64,000 bases of DNA, from positions 16,331,919 to 16,395,918 of the forward strand of contig CM045750.1 in NCBI GenBank assembly GCA_024760905.1, in the 5' to 3' direction. The number at the start of each line of letters is the position of its first letter. Positions within the stretch are counted from its first letter, which is position 1. Shown in pieces: positions 21,308 to 31,862 of this stretch. The notes beneath the pieces are model-generated. The model did not search any database. It saw nothing but the letters and a program-made list of their open reading frames with translations, and was not told the DNA's origin. The position numbers were made by a program, and so were the translations under genes. This stretch comes from Plotosus lineatus (Eukaryota > Chordata > Actinopteri > Siluriformes > Plotosidae).

Positions 21308-21876
21308 CGCTCCCGAGCTCACGAACGAGTTAGGTTCCAGATTCATTTTTTTGTAAGTCATTACAGGGCATTCTTTAGTGGGAAACGTATGTTTAAACTT
21401 TGTACAAGTTACCTATATAAGTTTTTACTGTTCTCTCTCTCTCTCTCTCATCTCTCTCTACATCATCTGCACATTATAAATATCATTATGTCCCATGTTT
21501 AAACTCCTGGTTCCTTTCAAGCACAGCGGATCTGATCAGATTTACATAGAGTTTGACTCTTATCCAATTCACTGTAATACTGGAGCCAATTTGTTTCTTC
21601 TTTGAAAGTTTTGGCAAGAGTTCAGAAATGTATCATTCTGCTTTTCTTCCAGGACCAAGGTGTAAAGAGACAGCCACGCCCCTCTGCTGGAGCCTAGTAT
21701 TAAGTGTACCTCAGGATAATGTTTAATAATATTTCATACTTATATTTGTGCTATATCTTTCTATAGCTTTTATTCAATTTCTATTACTACTTGTTCTTCA
21801 ATTTCATTTCACTTTCGACCTCGGACAGCCCTGTTTGTATTTCCGGATGTTCGCAGGTATGGGAGTGTCTGTATAC
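21303..21876. mobile_element. TIR-3 element, copy 2, inside LINE and AT repeat
   Basis: Left end CAGACGCTCCCGAGCTCACG then GAACGAGTTAGGTTCCAG. Right end CCGGATGTTCGCAGGTATGG then GAGTGTCTG before TATA. Ends match those at 3291/3471 and 7680. The interior includes a CT-rich tract (21430-21465) and no transposase frame. Confidence 0.7.
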
Positions 21877-21877
21877 G

Positions 21878-21882
<5 letters not shown>

Positions 21883-21950
<68 letters not shown>
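21883..21950. repeat. (AT)n microsatellite
   Basis: Long AT tract between the TIR-3 right end and the resumed LINE 3' end. Confidence 0.95.
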
Positions 21951-21952
<2 letters not shown>

Positions 21953-22055
21953 CACTTGGTGTTGTCTGCACTTCTGATTGGCTACCAAACTGTATTTTAT
22001 TATTCTGTATTTGGACATGTCTAATGACAATAAAGTTGAATCTAAAGTAATCTAA

Positions 22056-23300
22056 TCACGAAATGTTGATATTCTAAGCTATATTATTCTTTATACTTCA
22101 TTAATCCAGTATTCAGCTGTCATTCTCATTGTCACTGCTTACCACCGTTTCATTAATACAAAGAATCACAACACATTATACCTCATGATGCCACTATGTC
22201 ATTGAAATTGTAATTCTATGCATATTAAATGGCAATAAATGCATTTATTTCAAGTTTTTTTTTTTTAAATGATGCTCTGACTGACATGACCTTTGAGTGA
22301 AGACTGTACATGAAAACCAACCATTGCAGCTTCAAACAGCATGCAGTAATGACAAAGTCTCCCACATTTATCTAATATAATAAGCCATACATTATCTCAA
22401 AGAACCCTCATGAGCTGAAAGAGAGGTCACAGCAGAGCCCACAGAGCACAGGTTCTTCACAATAGCATATGCCATTTGTTCAACCTGAGCCTGATGTTCT
22501 GAAAACCCCTTCAGAATATCTAACATTAGTATACAGTGTGCAATGGAAAAGGCACAGTCTGATTGGTTGGCTGTGTCTGGAAAATGAACAATACTGCACC
22601 GAAAGCAAGGACGATGCTGTTGGATATTCATTTGATCAGCGTTCACCGAGCTTGAGGTGCATAATTGCTAATTATTCCGACATAGTGAACAATTCCTATC
22701 AGATTGCACCATTCCCTTGTGAGCTGTCAACATGAGGACAAGCTAAAGAATTGTGATGTGGAGCTAATAGTGACTTTAACATTCTTATTCAGAGGGTCTT
22801 CTGTTTTTGTTGTACACACAACAAAGCAATACAAAAAAAACAATCTAAAGAGATTTTTATGGTTTACTTTTCCATATTTAAGCATAATGATGGCAATGTC
22901 TGCGACAAACTTAGTGTTTCAAGAATTATGCAACTGGAATAATGAGTAAGCTGACCAATCAGAATTGCACTGATCTGATATAATTTATACTTATTGACAT
23001 CCTCACAACAAAAGTACCTAATTCTTATTTTGCCTTTTTGAAAAAAATGCAAAAAACTATTACATTTTAACACCATACTGCAGACTAGATTGACAAAGTG
23101 GGTCACATGCTCCAGGAAGTGCACAACAACTTGGGCAGTTGTATACTCTTAAAAAAACAAACAAACAAAAAAAACATTAGGCATAAAAACTAAAAATGGG
23201 AAAAAAATTAATCAGACCTAATTTACTTGTAAGCAATCTTTTCTAAAGGTGGATCTTATTTCAAAGGGAAGTGAATACATTTGAATGCATTAATATATAT
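22056..23300. other. No supported gene
   Basis: Largely non-repetitive. Both strands are open over about 22392-22735, but no family motif, start context or splice sites support coding. A T-run lies at 22256-22265. Confidence 0.45.
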
Positions 23301-23450
23301 CTTCTTTTCCTTTCGGCTTTTTCCCTTTCTCGAGAGTCGCCACAGTGAATCATCTGATTCGCACATTGATTTGGCATTGGTTTTTACATCAGATGCCCTT
23401 CCTGACACAACCCTTTAGCAAGGGACAGAAACACGCTGACGACTTTGCAT
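23301..23450 (-). mobile_element. SINE-A2 tail and core edge
   Basis: CTTCTTTTCCTTTCGGCTTT, GAGTCGCCACAGTGAATC, ATCTGATTCGCAC, CAGATGCCCTTCCTGACACA, TTAGCAAGGGACAGAAACAC, GACGACTTTGC. 5' truncated in the core, where a CA tract and TIR-1 begin. Confidence 0.85.
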
Positions 23451-23461
23451 ATACACACACA

Positions 23462-23890
23462 CGGATCCCTCACTTTCCATGATTAATTAGGACCAAGATC
23501 CCCCGCAACCGCCGAATTCCGCAAAGTAGGATCAACCCCCCTGACTGACGTATACGAACATGTGTATAATATTAATAAATACATATTCAATGCTATGAAT
23601 GCTTATAATAACAATTAAACATTAAAAAATAATGCATAAGATGTAAATAAACTATAAATACAAGCTCACAGACATGCGCACCTCACATAAAAATGTAAGT
23701 AGGTTTGATGGGGGGTTTTGTGGTTTTTTTTTTTTTTTGCATAACTGGCCTTGTTTTATGGCATTTTCCTTAACTTTTACCCCTATTCTTCCTTTCTTCC
23801 CTTATTTTTTTAATTTGATGAATATTTAAAAAAAAATCTTGATGCACTGAAGCCGCATGAATTGAAGCGCGAAGTAGCAAGGGATCCCTG
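23462..23890. mobile_element. TIR-1 element, copy 2
   Basis: GGATCCCTCACTTTCCATG at left, internal AAAGTAGGATCAACCCCCCT and CCTCACATAAAAATGTAAG, and right end GATGCACTGAAGCCGCATG with AGTAGCAAGGGATCCCTG before TA. Ends are inverted. No ORF. Confidence 0.85.
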
Positions 23891-23907
23891 TATGTGTGTG
23901 TGAGTAT

Positions 23908-24038
<131 letters not shown>

Positions 24039-24052
24039 ATACATGTGTTATC

Positions 24053-24591
24053 ACCAATCATGACCAACAGAAACGTTAAGATGGACACCAAATATAGAAT
24101 ATTAAAGGCTTATGTATGGTTAGTTCTCTTGTATGGTTGTGAATGCTGGACAACTCACCAACAACATAAGGAAGAATCTAGAAACAACAGAAGTGTGGTT
24201 TTTAAGGAGGATATTAAAGATATCATGGATGGAAAAGAAAACCAATCAAGAGGTGCTGGAAATAGCCAACAAAGAAAGATTATTGATCAGGAAGAGGCAG
24301 ATGAGATTCATGGGACACATCTGCAGAAAATGTGGTATAGAACACCTTAGTATGACAGAAAGAATTTATGGTAGAATAAGCAAAGGACGACAACGAGAAA
24401 CATATGTTAACAGTTTAAACACCTGGGAACAATTCATGAAGGCCTCTAATGACAGAGAAAGATGGAATGCCATAGCCGTCAATGCCTGTTCCAGGCACAA
24501 CACCTGATGATGATACGTACCTGTACGTATCATCATCATCATCAGCATCATCATCAGGCACAACACCTGATGATGATGATGATGATACGTA
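24053..24591 (+). mobile_element. 3' end of a second, BovB/RTE-like LINE
   Basis: C-terminal reverse-transcriptase tail in two frames: KMDTKYRILKAYVWLVLLYG and CECW in one, then VWFLRRILKISWMEKKTNQE, RQMRFMGHICRKCGIEHL and RERWNAIAVNACSRHNT in the next. A frame shift lies near 24190. The 3' tail is GGCACAACACCTGATGATGA repeated in direct and inverted form. Different family from RTE-1. Confidence 0.7.
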
Positions 24592-24894
24592 CAGGTACTT
24601 CTCAAAAAATAGCATATTGTGATAAAGTTCATTATTTTCTGTAATGTACTGATAAACATTAGACTTTCATACATTTTCGATTCATTGCACACAACTGATA
24701 TGCTAATTTTTTGAGATGGGAATTTTGGGCTTTCATGAGCTGTATGCCAAAATCATCAGTATTAAACCAATAAAAGACCTGAAATATTTCAGTTGGTGTG
24801 CAATGAATCTAAAATATATGAACGTTTAATTTTTATCATTACATTACATAAAATAATGAACTTTATCACAATATGCTAATTTTTTTAGAAGGAC
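24592..24894. mobile_element. Tc1-family IR/DR deletion derivative
   Basis: Left end CAGGTACTTCTCAAAAAATA then GCATATTGTGATAAAGTTC after TA. Inner direct repeat ATATGCTAATTTTTTGAGAT at about 24700. Right end GAACTTTATCACAATATGC with TTTTTTAGAAGGAC. This is the terminal architecture of a well-known Tc1-like fish element with its transposase removed. It abuts (AT)n on the right. Confidence 0.8.
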
Positions 24895-25050
<156 letters not shown>

Positions 25051-25079
25051 CAACACCCTCAGGACAAAAGCTCTCTCAC

Positions 25080-25207
25080 ACTCATTTGTTGAACTGCTTA
25101 ATCCTACTGGGACAAAGGCAGAATACACCCTGAGCAGTCTTCTCTCGCTCTCTCTTCCTCTCTGTCTCTCTCTTTTGCTCTGCCTTCTCTCTCTCCCCCT
25201 CTCTTTT

Positions 25208-25246
<39 letters not shown>
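25080..25246. repeat. SINE-B tail scrap, CT-rich tract and (AT)n
   Basis: TTGTTGAACTGCTTAATCC and AATACACCCTGAGCAGT are a SINE-B 3' scrap (25085-25140). A CTCTCT-rich tract follows, then (AT)n at 25213-25246. Confidence 0.7.
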
Positions 25247-25255
<9 letters not shown>

Positions 25256-25624
25256 GACTGTATTGAGAGGAACTAAGTGTGTGACATATGGAGGAGCTTC
25301 CATTTACATATTTGTTAAATATGTAAACAAGTCTCATGGAAACAAAACTTTTATATACAGTTTTTTATACCACCATCTGTATAATGAATATGAAAAATAT
25401 GAACATTCTGCTCCAAGCACACAGTGTATCTGTTATCAGTTTGTATCTATGTATAAAACTTTCACTATGCTTCTCTGAGGACAAGCTGAATTTAACCACA
25501 CTCACATGTACTGCAACATTTCACAATCTGATACGGAATAATATTCATTTCCCTTTATTACTTTAAATACACTGTACGTAGCACCTTTGGGAATTAATCT
25601 TATTGGAGTCGAAAGAAGGTTGTT
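25247..25624. other. No feature seen
   Basis: AT-rich spacer. Confidence 0.5.
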
Positions 25625-25890
25625 GCCTATGGCAGACAACACTGGGCAAAGACACCCCGAACAGCTTGCCAGACCACTGCAGAGAAACACACACAACTAT
25701 TTACACTTGGCAATGTAGAACAGTGGCTTCACCTCATGTGCATGTCCTTGTACTGTTGGAGAAAACTGGAGCACCGGAGGAAATCTACACCAGCACATGA
25801 AGAACGTATAAATTCTACAGAGAAACACCCGAGCCTGGGAATCGAACCCTTGATCTACTTGCCTTGAGGCAGATGTGCTTATCACCATGC
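25625..25890 (-). mobile_element. SINE-B
   Basis: GACAACACTGGGCAAAGACA, CTCATGTGCATGTCCTTG, GAATCGAACCCTTGATCTAC (B-box complement), GGCAGATGTGCTTATCACCA. The GC-rich tail is degraded. Confidence 0.8.
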
Positions 25891-26258
25891 CACATCTGTT
25901 CATCCAGTTCATTTTCTATAACCGCTTAATCCTAATTAGGGTCACGGAGAGGCTGGCACCCACCCCAGCCGACTCCGGGTGAGAACAGAGTACACCCCGG
26001 ACAGCTCGCCAGGCCATCGCAGGGCGAAAACATGCAGCTACTCTTGTCGAAAGTCAGCAATGGTTCTTTTACATGAACCTCAGACCATAGACAGTAAGAG
26101 ACATGGCAGGCCTTTGCTAACCCAGTTAGCCGCACTGGGGGTGGGGGGGTGGGGGGGTGACAGTGACAACCTTGTGGAGAGTGGGACTCAAACTCCCAAC
26201 CTTAGGATCAGCGATCCAGTGCCCTTTACCATCAGGCCACCACTGCCTTGTCACATCT
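25891..26258 (-). mobile_element. SINE-A, near full length
   Basis: AACCGCTTAATCCTAATTAG, GCACCCACCCCAGCCGACTC, AGGCCATCGCAGGGCG, AGTCAGCAATGGTTCTTTTA, GTGGGACTCAAACTCCCAAC and CAGGCCACCACTGCC. CACATCT flanks at 25891-25897 and 26252-26258. A G-rich slippage lies at 26140-26158. Confidence 0.9.
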
Positions 26259-26500
26259 ATATGCTATGAAAACTCTCATACCATGGGCAGTGTTTCTTCT
26301 TTTTTTTCCTTTTTTCCCCCAAGTTTTCAAATCTCATTGGTGCCATTTGATTAGGTGCAGGAATCTAACTTGGGGTTTAAAAACATTGAGTTAAAAAGAA
26401 TAACGAGAATAAAATATTTTAAAATGGACACTCTTGTTGTGCATCACATTCATGGAGTTTTGGAGTGCAATGTACCATATCTCAAGCCATATATATATAT
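26259..26500. other. No feature seen
   Basis: AT-rich spacer with a short AT tract just before the next SINE. Confidence 0.5.
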
Positions 26501-26501
26501 A

Positions 26502-26800
26502 TCCTAAGGTTAGGGGTTCGAGTCCCCACAAGGTTGTCACTGTCCCCCCAGTGCAGCTAACTGGGTTATCAAAGGCGAGCCATGTCCCTCACTGTCTATG
26601 GTGAGAGGCATGTAAAAGAACCATTGCTGACCTTCATAAACGAGTAGGCTGCAAAGCCGCCAGCATGTTTCTGTCCCTTGCTAAAGGGTTGTGACAGGAA
26701 GGGCATCTGACGTAAAAACCAATGGCAAATTAAATGTGCGAATCAGATGATTCGCTGTGGAGACTCAAAGGGAAAAGTCCGAAAGGAAAGAAAAAAATAT

Positions 26801-26857
<57 letters not shown>
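26502..26857 (+). mobile_element. SINE-A2 followed by (CA)n
   Basis: Head from within the tRNA region, B box GGTTCGAGTCC (26515-26525), core CCCAGTGCAGCTAACTGGG, then the switch TTTCTGTCCCTTGCTAAAGG, GTTGTGACAGGAAGGGCATC, GTGCGAATCAGATGATTCGC, TGTGGAGACTCAAAGGG and GTCCGAAAGGAAAG. A short (AT) and a (CA)n tract (26811-26857) follow. The clearest plus-strand view of the SINE-A core to RTE-tail switch. Confidence 0.9.
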
Positions 26858-26860
<3 letters not shown>

Positions 26861-26929
26861 TACACAGATGTATAGATTTAAATGCGCGACATTTATTCAT
26901 CTGTTTTTGTTTTATTTGATGGCTTTTTT

Positions 26930-27067
26930 TGTATTCTTATTTAAATGACAGTGAAATTATGTATTAGTTATTCTGTTAAGAAAGGCCACCTAATTTATCT
27001 GAGAGCCAGATACAGTCATCAAAAAAGCCACATCTGACTCGTGAGCCATAGGTTCCCGATCCTTGGG
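26930..27067. mobile_element. hAT-like terminal fragment
   Basis: CCACATCTGACTCGTGAGCC then ATAGGTTCCCGATCCTTGG is the reverse of a CAGGGGTCGGGAACC-type terminus known from hAT MITEs. Only one end is recognised. Confidence 0.45.
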
Positions 27068-27625
27068 CTATCACATAAAACAGTCACACATTTAAACATG
27101 CCTTCCTGTATAAAAGTAGCATCTCTTCAGGGCTGTTACCCCCCCAAGGAGATCCTACCAAACCCATGCACCCCCTGCACACCTATGAGCTCTGCTGCAT
27201 CTCAACTACTTCATCACAGAGCAGAAAGAGGACCTCAGCAGTGCCTATTTGTTTTTGGGTTTTTTTTCCATTCTCAAAAATTTCTCAGGCAGCAGTAACA
27301 ACAGCAGAGATGACACCCTCTTACTACAGGTTAGGTGGCTGTTAGGTCATGCATGAAAAGGGATCATTTGATTGGATATTTCTTGGAAGACAGCAAGGCA
27401 CTGATTAGTCTGAGTTTTTACAGGATTACAGCAGCCGAGGATGACGGGTTTTTTCCAGATTTTTTTCACATCTCATAAGGTTTTGATTGCAATCGGGGTG
27501 TAATGACCATTTTAACCAATGTAACAGTTTGTATACGCAGATAAGAAAAGTGACCTCCATGACCCGTTTTTTCCCCAATGAGAATACAATGTATATTCCT
27601 AATAATAGGGAATAAACTTATTAAT
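27068..27625. other. No gene seen
   Basis: Mixed-composition DNA without recognised repeat or exon. Confidence 0.45.
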
Positions 27626-27826
27626 GGGGCAGCCGCGGCGTAATGGATTGAGAAGCGGACCGAAACGTTGCCGTTTCGATTCCTGAACCAGCAGAAAAAA
27701 AAACATAAGTGGGGGGAGTGAGCTGCACCTTCTCTTCTTCCACCTTCATGGCTGAAGTGCCCTTGAGCAAGGTACCAAACCCCCAACTGCTCTCTGGGCA
27801 CTGCTCCGAGAGAAAAAGAGAAAGAG

Positions 27827-27859
<33 letters not shown>
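27626..27859 (+). mobile_element. SINE-C: third tRNA-headed SINE family
   Basis: Head GGGGCAGCCGCGGCGTAATGG with B box GTTTCGATTCC (27673-27683), then GGGGGGAGTGAGCTGCACC and GCTGAAGTGCCCTTGAGCAA and CCCAACTGCTCTCTGGGC, a teleost SINE I recognise by its TGAGCAAGG motif. A GA run and (GT)n (27831-27859) follow. Distinct from SINE-A and SINE-B. Confidence 0.8.
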
Positions 27860-27860
<1 letters not shown>

Positions 27861-27954
27861 CACTTTGGATGCAGAGCCAAAATTTCTCTTGTTGGTTTAA
27901 TACAGTATCAAAATCCAAAAAACAAACAAAAAAAGAGATTTAATATTCATATGT

Positions 27955-28262
27955 TTGCTGAATCGCTTAATCCAAATTGTACCACAGCCAAAACTGGGCA
28001 AAAGCACCACAAACAGCTCACTAGACCACCACAGGGCACAATCACATCCACACTAAAAGGCAATTTGGAACAGCCAATTCATCTTATGTGCATGTCTTCG
28101 GACTGTGGAAAGAAACCGAAATACCTGGAAGAAACCCATGCAAGCACAGGAACTGCATGTAAACTCCAGACAGGAGCACCCTTGCCAAGTCTGGGACCTG
28201 AACCCAGGATTTTCTTGCGGTGAGACAGATGGGCTGACCACCATGCCAATGTGCCACTGGGA
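27955..28262 (-). mobile_element. SINE-B
   Basis: CTGAATCGCTTAATCCAAAT, ACCAGGGCACAATC-like middle, GCATGTCTTCGGACTGTGG, GACCTGAACCCAGGATTTTC (B-box complement) and GACCACCATGCCAATGTGCC. Confidence 0.85.
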
Positions 28263-28529
28263 TTATTTTCAGTGCTACTTGATTAAACTAACAAACAAAA
28301 AAAAATAACCCCTGCCGCCCAGTTAGGGATGTCACTGACAATCAGAATATTGCCGATATAATTATGTCGATCGATAATCAATACCTATAAAAGGGATATC
28401 GATACTTCTAACGTTATAGCTTCCTGTGTTCATGATAGCGTCTGTAGTGAATGGCATTTTCAATGACACCCCTAGTAAATGGTACGTCCCGCCTCTCTGT
28501 ATAGTAAATGGTACGTCCCTGCTGCTAGT

Positions 28530-28643
28530 GTACCGTCAGAGCGCGTGTTCTCAACAGCAGGGAACATTGTGAACAAGAAGAGACACTTCTCACCGGATAA
28601 TGCAGATATGTGCATCTTCTTGCATCATAATTATGAATTGTAA
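28530..28643 (+). pseudogene. hAT transposase C-terminal (hATC dimerisation) remnant
   Basis: The frame reads VPSERVFSTAGNIVNKKRHF, then SPDNADMCIFLHHNYEL and a TAA stop at 28641-28643. The S-E-R-V-F-S-x-A-G-N block followed by L-H-x-N is the conserved hAT dimerisation end. All upstream transposase sequence (BED finger, catalytic domain) is missing. Confidence 0.85.
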
Positions 28644-28884
28644 AAATTCATATCTCAAACTTTTCAATTGACAAGTGTTTGTAAAATAGAAACAACTTAC
28701 TTGAAATTAACTAGTAAACAAGTGTTTATAGATTTGTTAAATACAAAAAGGTGTTAAAGTCTTGTCGGTGAAAAACTATTTCCCGCCTTTTATTTCAGAT
28801 TTGGCTTTAGTAATTGGTCACTTTATTATAAAATATTCAATGCGTTATGTAAACTACTGTAATATATCTTAGTCTGTTCTGTTT

Positions 28885-29904
28885 CAAGGGCGTAGGCTGG
28901 GGGGGGGGGGGGTGGTGCACAGGGTGCACGTGCACCCCCCACAGCAGGAGTTGAGTTCCGCTGGACAAGAAATGATGTGTATTCACAATCTTATAGATAA
29001 ACTTAATGACTGTTATTGAAGAGAAAGTCGGAGATAAGTTCCGCATGACTAGAGTCAGGAAGTAAACGGGAAGTTAACGTGTAACGGGCACTGTGCATGT
29101 GCAAGCCCGACCTGACCAATCAACAAACAGTGAGCAATAATAGCTGAACATTGTCAATCAAACAAAGTGCGAGTGTGAGAATAAAGCACGGTTTGTTAGT
29201 ACCGTCTCCGGCTCCTGCACGTGTTAGAACACAAACATTGACACACAGAGAATGAATGGCAAAAATAATCATAAGCCATCCAGCCTGGATCTGCAGCCTA
29301 ATGCTCAGTACTTTTATAAAATTAATAATATATTTTTGTGCTGTAAGTATGTATTAATATTTGTTTGTGCCTTTGAATCGATAAATAACTTTAGCTCAAT
29401 GTGTAAATGTATTTAGCACATGTACTTGCAGATGTAGTTTGAAATATATTTGAGAATGTTTTTGGTTGAACTATAATATTTGATTCGTCTTCTGAGAGTA
29501 ATAGATGAATCGTCTTCTGCTGAAAAACTGTGCGTGTTGTTGGCGTAAGATTATATAAACATGTTTATATAATATGCTGTGACATGCATGCACTATATTT
29601 TATGTGGTACTGTACTTTGTATCAACTCAGTGACATCACGGTAACTTTATGTAGGCGGGCACTTAGCAATGGCGGTTTTCGGGTCGATAACTTATACGAC
29701 AAGTACATAAAACAAAACCGCTGTGTGTGCAATGGTTTATTTATGATATAAAATTTAAGCCACAATCGCTTCAATAAACTATACTTAAGCTACCAACAAC
29801 TTATTTAGGCGGCGTGTCATTTCCTCTTTAAGGCTTAGGCTCCGGTCAACCAAGATGTACACCCCCCCCCTTCCCCCTCACGGTCAGCCCAGCCTACGTT
29901 CTTA
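28885..29904. mobile_element. Second hAT-like element nested inside the first
   Basis: Left end CAAGGGCGTAGGCTGGG then a long G-run and GTGCACGTGCACCCCCC. Right end CCCAGCCTACGTTCTTA, the inverted complement with two substitutions. The interior is non-coding by eye. I could not find a convincing 8-bp duplication, so boundaries are good to a few bases only. Confidence 0.65.
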
Positions 29905-30016
29905 TATTTAATGCATTTATGGAACATTACAGCAATATTCTAATGTATCGATACATCTGAAATTTTTTTTTTATCAATATATCGAGACCAATAATACGTT
30001 TTCAATGACGCCCCTA

Positions 30017-30111
30017 CCCCCAGTGAAGCTTACTAGGTGATCAAAGTCCGGCCATGTCTCTCACCGTCTAAGGTGCGAGGCTGTAAAGGAACCATAGCCG
30101 TGTGTGTATGT

Positions 30112-30145
<34 letters not shown>

Positions 30146-30246
30146 CTGCCCTGGGATGGCCTGGTGAGCTATCCAGGGCGTACTCTGTTCTAGCCCAGAG
30201 TCGGCTGAGATGGGCTCCAGCCTCCCTTTGGCCCTAATTTTGATTA
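30017..30246 (+). mobile_element. SINE-A remainder (host of the hAT element)
   Basis: CCCCCAGTGAAGCTTACTAG, CGGCCATGTCTCTCACCGTC, a (GT)n expansion (30102-30145), CTGCCCTGGGATGGCCTGGT, GGGCTCCAGCCTCCC. The head is missing. Its CCCAGT motif is the hAT target. Confidence 0.85.
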
Positions 30247-30597
30247 AGGTAAGTAAAGGTAAAGTCCTTTGGGGTTTTTACACCCAAGCCATAGTGTGAC
30301 TCATCAGGCTGGTGCTTATTCCGGGTTTCCATAGCATGAAGCGACCAGGAGTTCAACTCCTCCTGGATGGGGCGCTAGTCCATCGCAGGTTACCTTCCCA
30401 GTATATTTTTACTGGTACCCATTTATACTGCTGGGTGAACAGAGGCACACTTGTGGTTAAGACCTTGCTCAGATGTCTTAGAACAGCGGGGGGTCGGGGT
30501 GGGGCGGGGGGGGGGGGGGTCTAACTGGGATTCGAACGCACAACCGCCTGATCATGATCATGAGCGCAGCACCCTATGCACTATGCCACCGGCCCTA
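30247..30597 (-). mobile_element. SINE-D: fourth tRNA-headed SINE-like repeat
   Basis: Head at the high end: complement of GTGGCATAGTGCATAGGGTG (A-box region) and B-box complement GGATTCGAACG (30528-30538). The body includes CGACCAGGAGTTCAACTCC, CGCTAGTCCATCGCAGGTTA and ACTGGTACCCATTTATACTG. The tail has GGTAAAGTCCTTTGGGG. A G-run expansion lies at 30487-30519. Confidence 0.75.
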
Positions 30598-31124
30598 ACT
30601 ATGATGAAGCGGTTCATAAAATGAATGGATATCACCCTGGCCTTAAGAAAACTAAAAATTAGCTGAATTTCCTTTCGATGAACGTCATTAAAAGCCGACA
30701 AAAAGAGATGTAGCAGATCATTATGCTCATCCACATTATATATTCTCAGTAGAAAGTTGTATTAATGCAAAAGACAACTCGGACATGCTTTATTATACGG
30801 TTTCATGCTGATGTTTCGGGTTGCAAGCAGGTATTCAAGTATACCAAAACAATTTAAGACCCCCTAGTTGGCTAAATAACTGTGAAATTGTACCAGTAAA
30901 TATTCTTTGAGATGATGATTATGTGTTTATGAGAATTCTATGGCAGTTCAATGGCTGAATTTCACATCTGCAATGTAATACTCCACAGGTGAACTTCGTA
31001 GGGCACAGGTTTTTAATTCAACTACCTTTAACGAGTGCCGTACAATATATTAATGGTTAACTGAATTTTTTTTTACTGCATTTTTTTTTTTTTTTTTTGG
31101 ATTTTGCAATACATGAATGAAATG
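30598..31124. other. No gene seen
   Basis: AT-rich unique-looking DNA with T-runs near 31070-31099. Confidence 0.5.
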
Positions 31125-31486
31125 TGAGGTGGCACACTGGCATAGTACACAGCACGTCTGCCTCGAGGAAGAAGATCTCGGGTTTAAGTCCAGGGCTCGG
31201 CTCAGGTGTCTCCGTGTGGAGTTTGCATGTCCTCCACACCCTTGTGTTGGTTTCCTCTGGGTACTCAGATTTCTTCCTACAGTTCAAAGATCTGAACATT
31301 AAATTAAGTGGCGGTTCCAAATTACCACGAGTTGTCAAGTGTGGGTGTGAATAATTTTGTGCTTGTGTTGCCCTGTCATGGTCTGGCACACTGCTCAAGG
31401 TGTACCCAGCCTCAGAGTCTGCCGAGATAGGCTCTAGCCTCGATTCCACCCGAGTATGAGTAAGTGGTTCAGCAAATGAGCGAATT
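31125..31486 (+). mobile_element. SINE-B, full length
   Basis: GGTGGCACACTGGCATAGTA (A-box region), CGGGTTTAAGTCCAG (B box), GTGTGGAGTTTGCATGTCC, GGTTTCCTCTGGGTACTC, GCCCTGTCATGGTCTGGCAC and AGTGGTTCAGCAAATGAG. Confidence 0.88.
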
Positions 31487-31499
31487 ACATGTTTATTTA

Positions 31500-31597
31500 T
31501 TGATTCATTTTCTGAGCCGCTTATTCTTATTTAGGGTCATGGGGAGGCTGACGCTCATCTCAGCCAACTCACCCCGAGCCCTGTCATGACCTGGGCC

Positions 31598-31666
<69 letters not shown>

Positions 31667-31862
31667 CCACTTACATTCACACTCACAGCTAAGAGTGCTT
31701 TGGAACAGCCAGTCAGTCTACTGTGCATGTTTTTGAACTGTGGGAGGAAACTGAAGTGCCCAGAGGAAACCCAAACAAACACGGGTCAGTGGTGGGATTT
31801 CACATAGAAATTCCAGAGCACAGGAATCGAACCCAGGTAACTACTGCACCATCATGCTGACT
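31500..31862 (-). mobile_element. SINE-B in opposite orientation, with (CA)n
   Basis: TTTTCTGAGCCGCTTATTC, GGGTCATGGGGAGGCTGACG, a (CA)n expansion (31600-31664) in the ACACACAACCA region, GGAACAGCCAGTCAGTCTAC and AATCGAACCCAGG. It lies 13 bp from the preceding plus-strand SINE-B, forming a large inverted pair. Confidence 0.85.

Larger units (their letters stand above)
18490..22055 (+). mobile_element. L2/Rex1-type LINE, decayed, interrupted by a TIR-3 element
   Basis: Begins inside the endonuclease (DVLIFTETW) and runs through a KVWPVGVDSVLQDRF segment, reverse transcriptase, and C-terminal ESILTNSMTV and DRKALQQVVKTTQRITG. The 3' end is not at 21230 but at about 22000-22050, where TGCACTTGGTGTTG, AATGACAATAAAGTTGAATC and TAATCTAATC give the typical fish L2 tail. 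The region 21228-21950 between them is AT repeats plus an inserted DNA element. Heavily frame-broken. Confidence 0.8.
28316..30024 (+). mobile_element. hAT transposon, deleted, with 8-bp target duplication
   Basis: Left end TAGGGATGTCACTGACAATC at 28324, right end CAATGACGCCCCTA at 30016. These are imperfect inverted ends (TAGGGRYGTCAYTGA). CGCCCAGT (28316-28323) and CCCCCAGT (30017-30024) are an 8-bp target duplication with one mismatch, diagnostic of hAT. Only the last 37 codons of the transposase survive, near the left end, so the interior has been deleted. The target is a SINE-A, whose core resumes on the right. Confidence 0.85.

Noticed and set aside
22392..22735. Overlapping open frames on both strands, the plus-strand one faintly like a cytokine-receptor strand (YSVQWKR)
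   Set aside because: The similarity is a few residues only. No flanking exons, no WSXWS-type motif and no signal peptide were seen.
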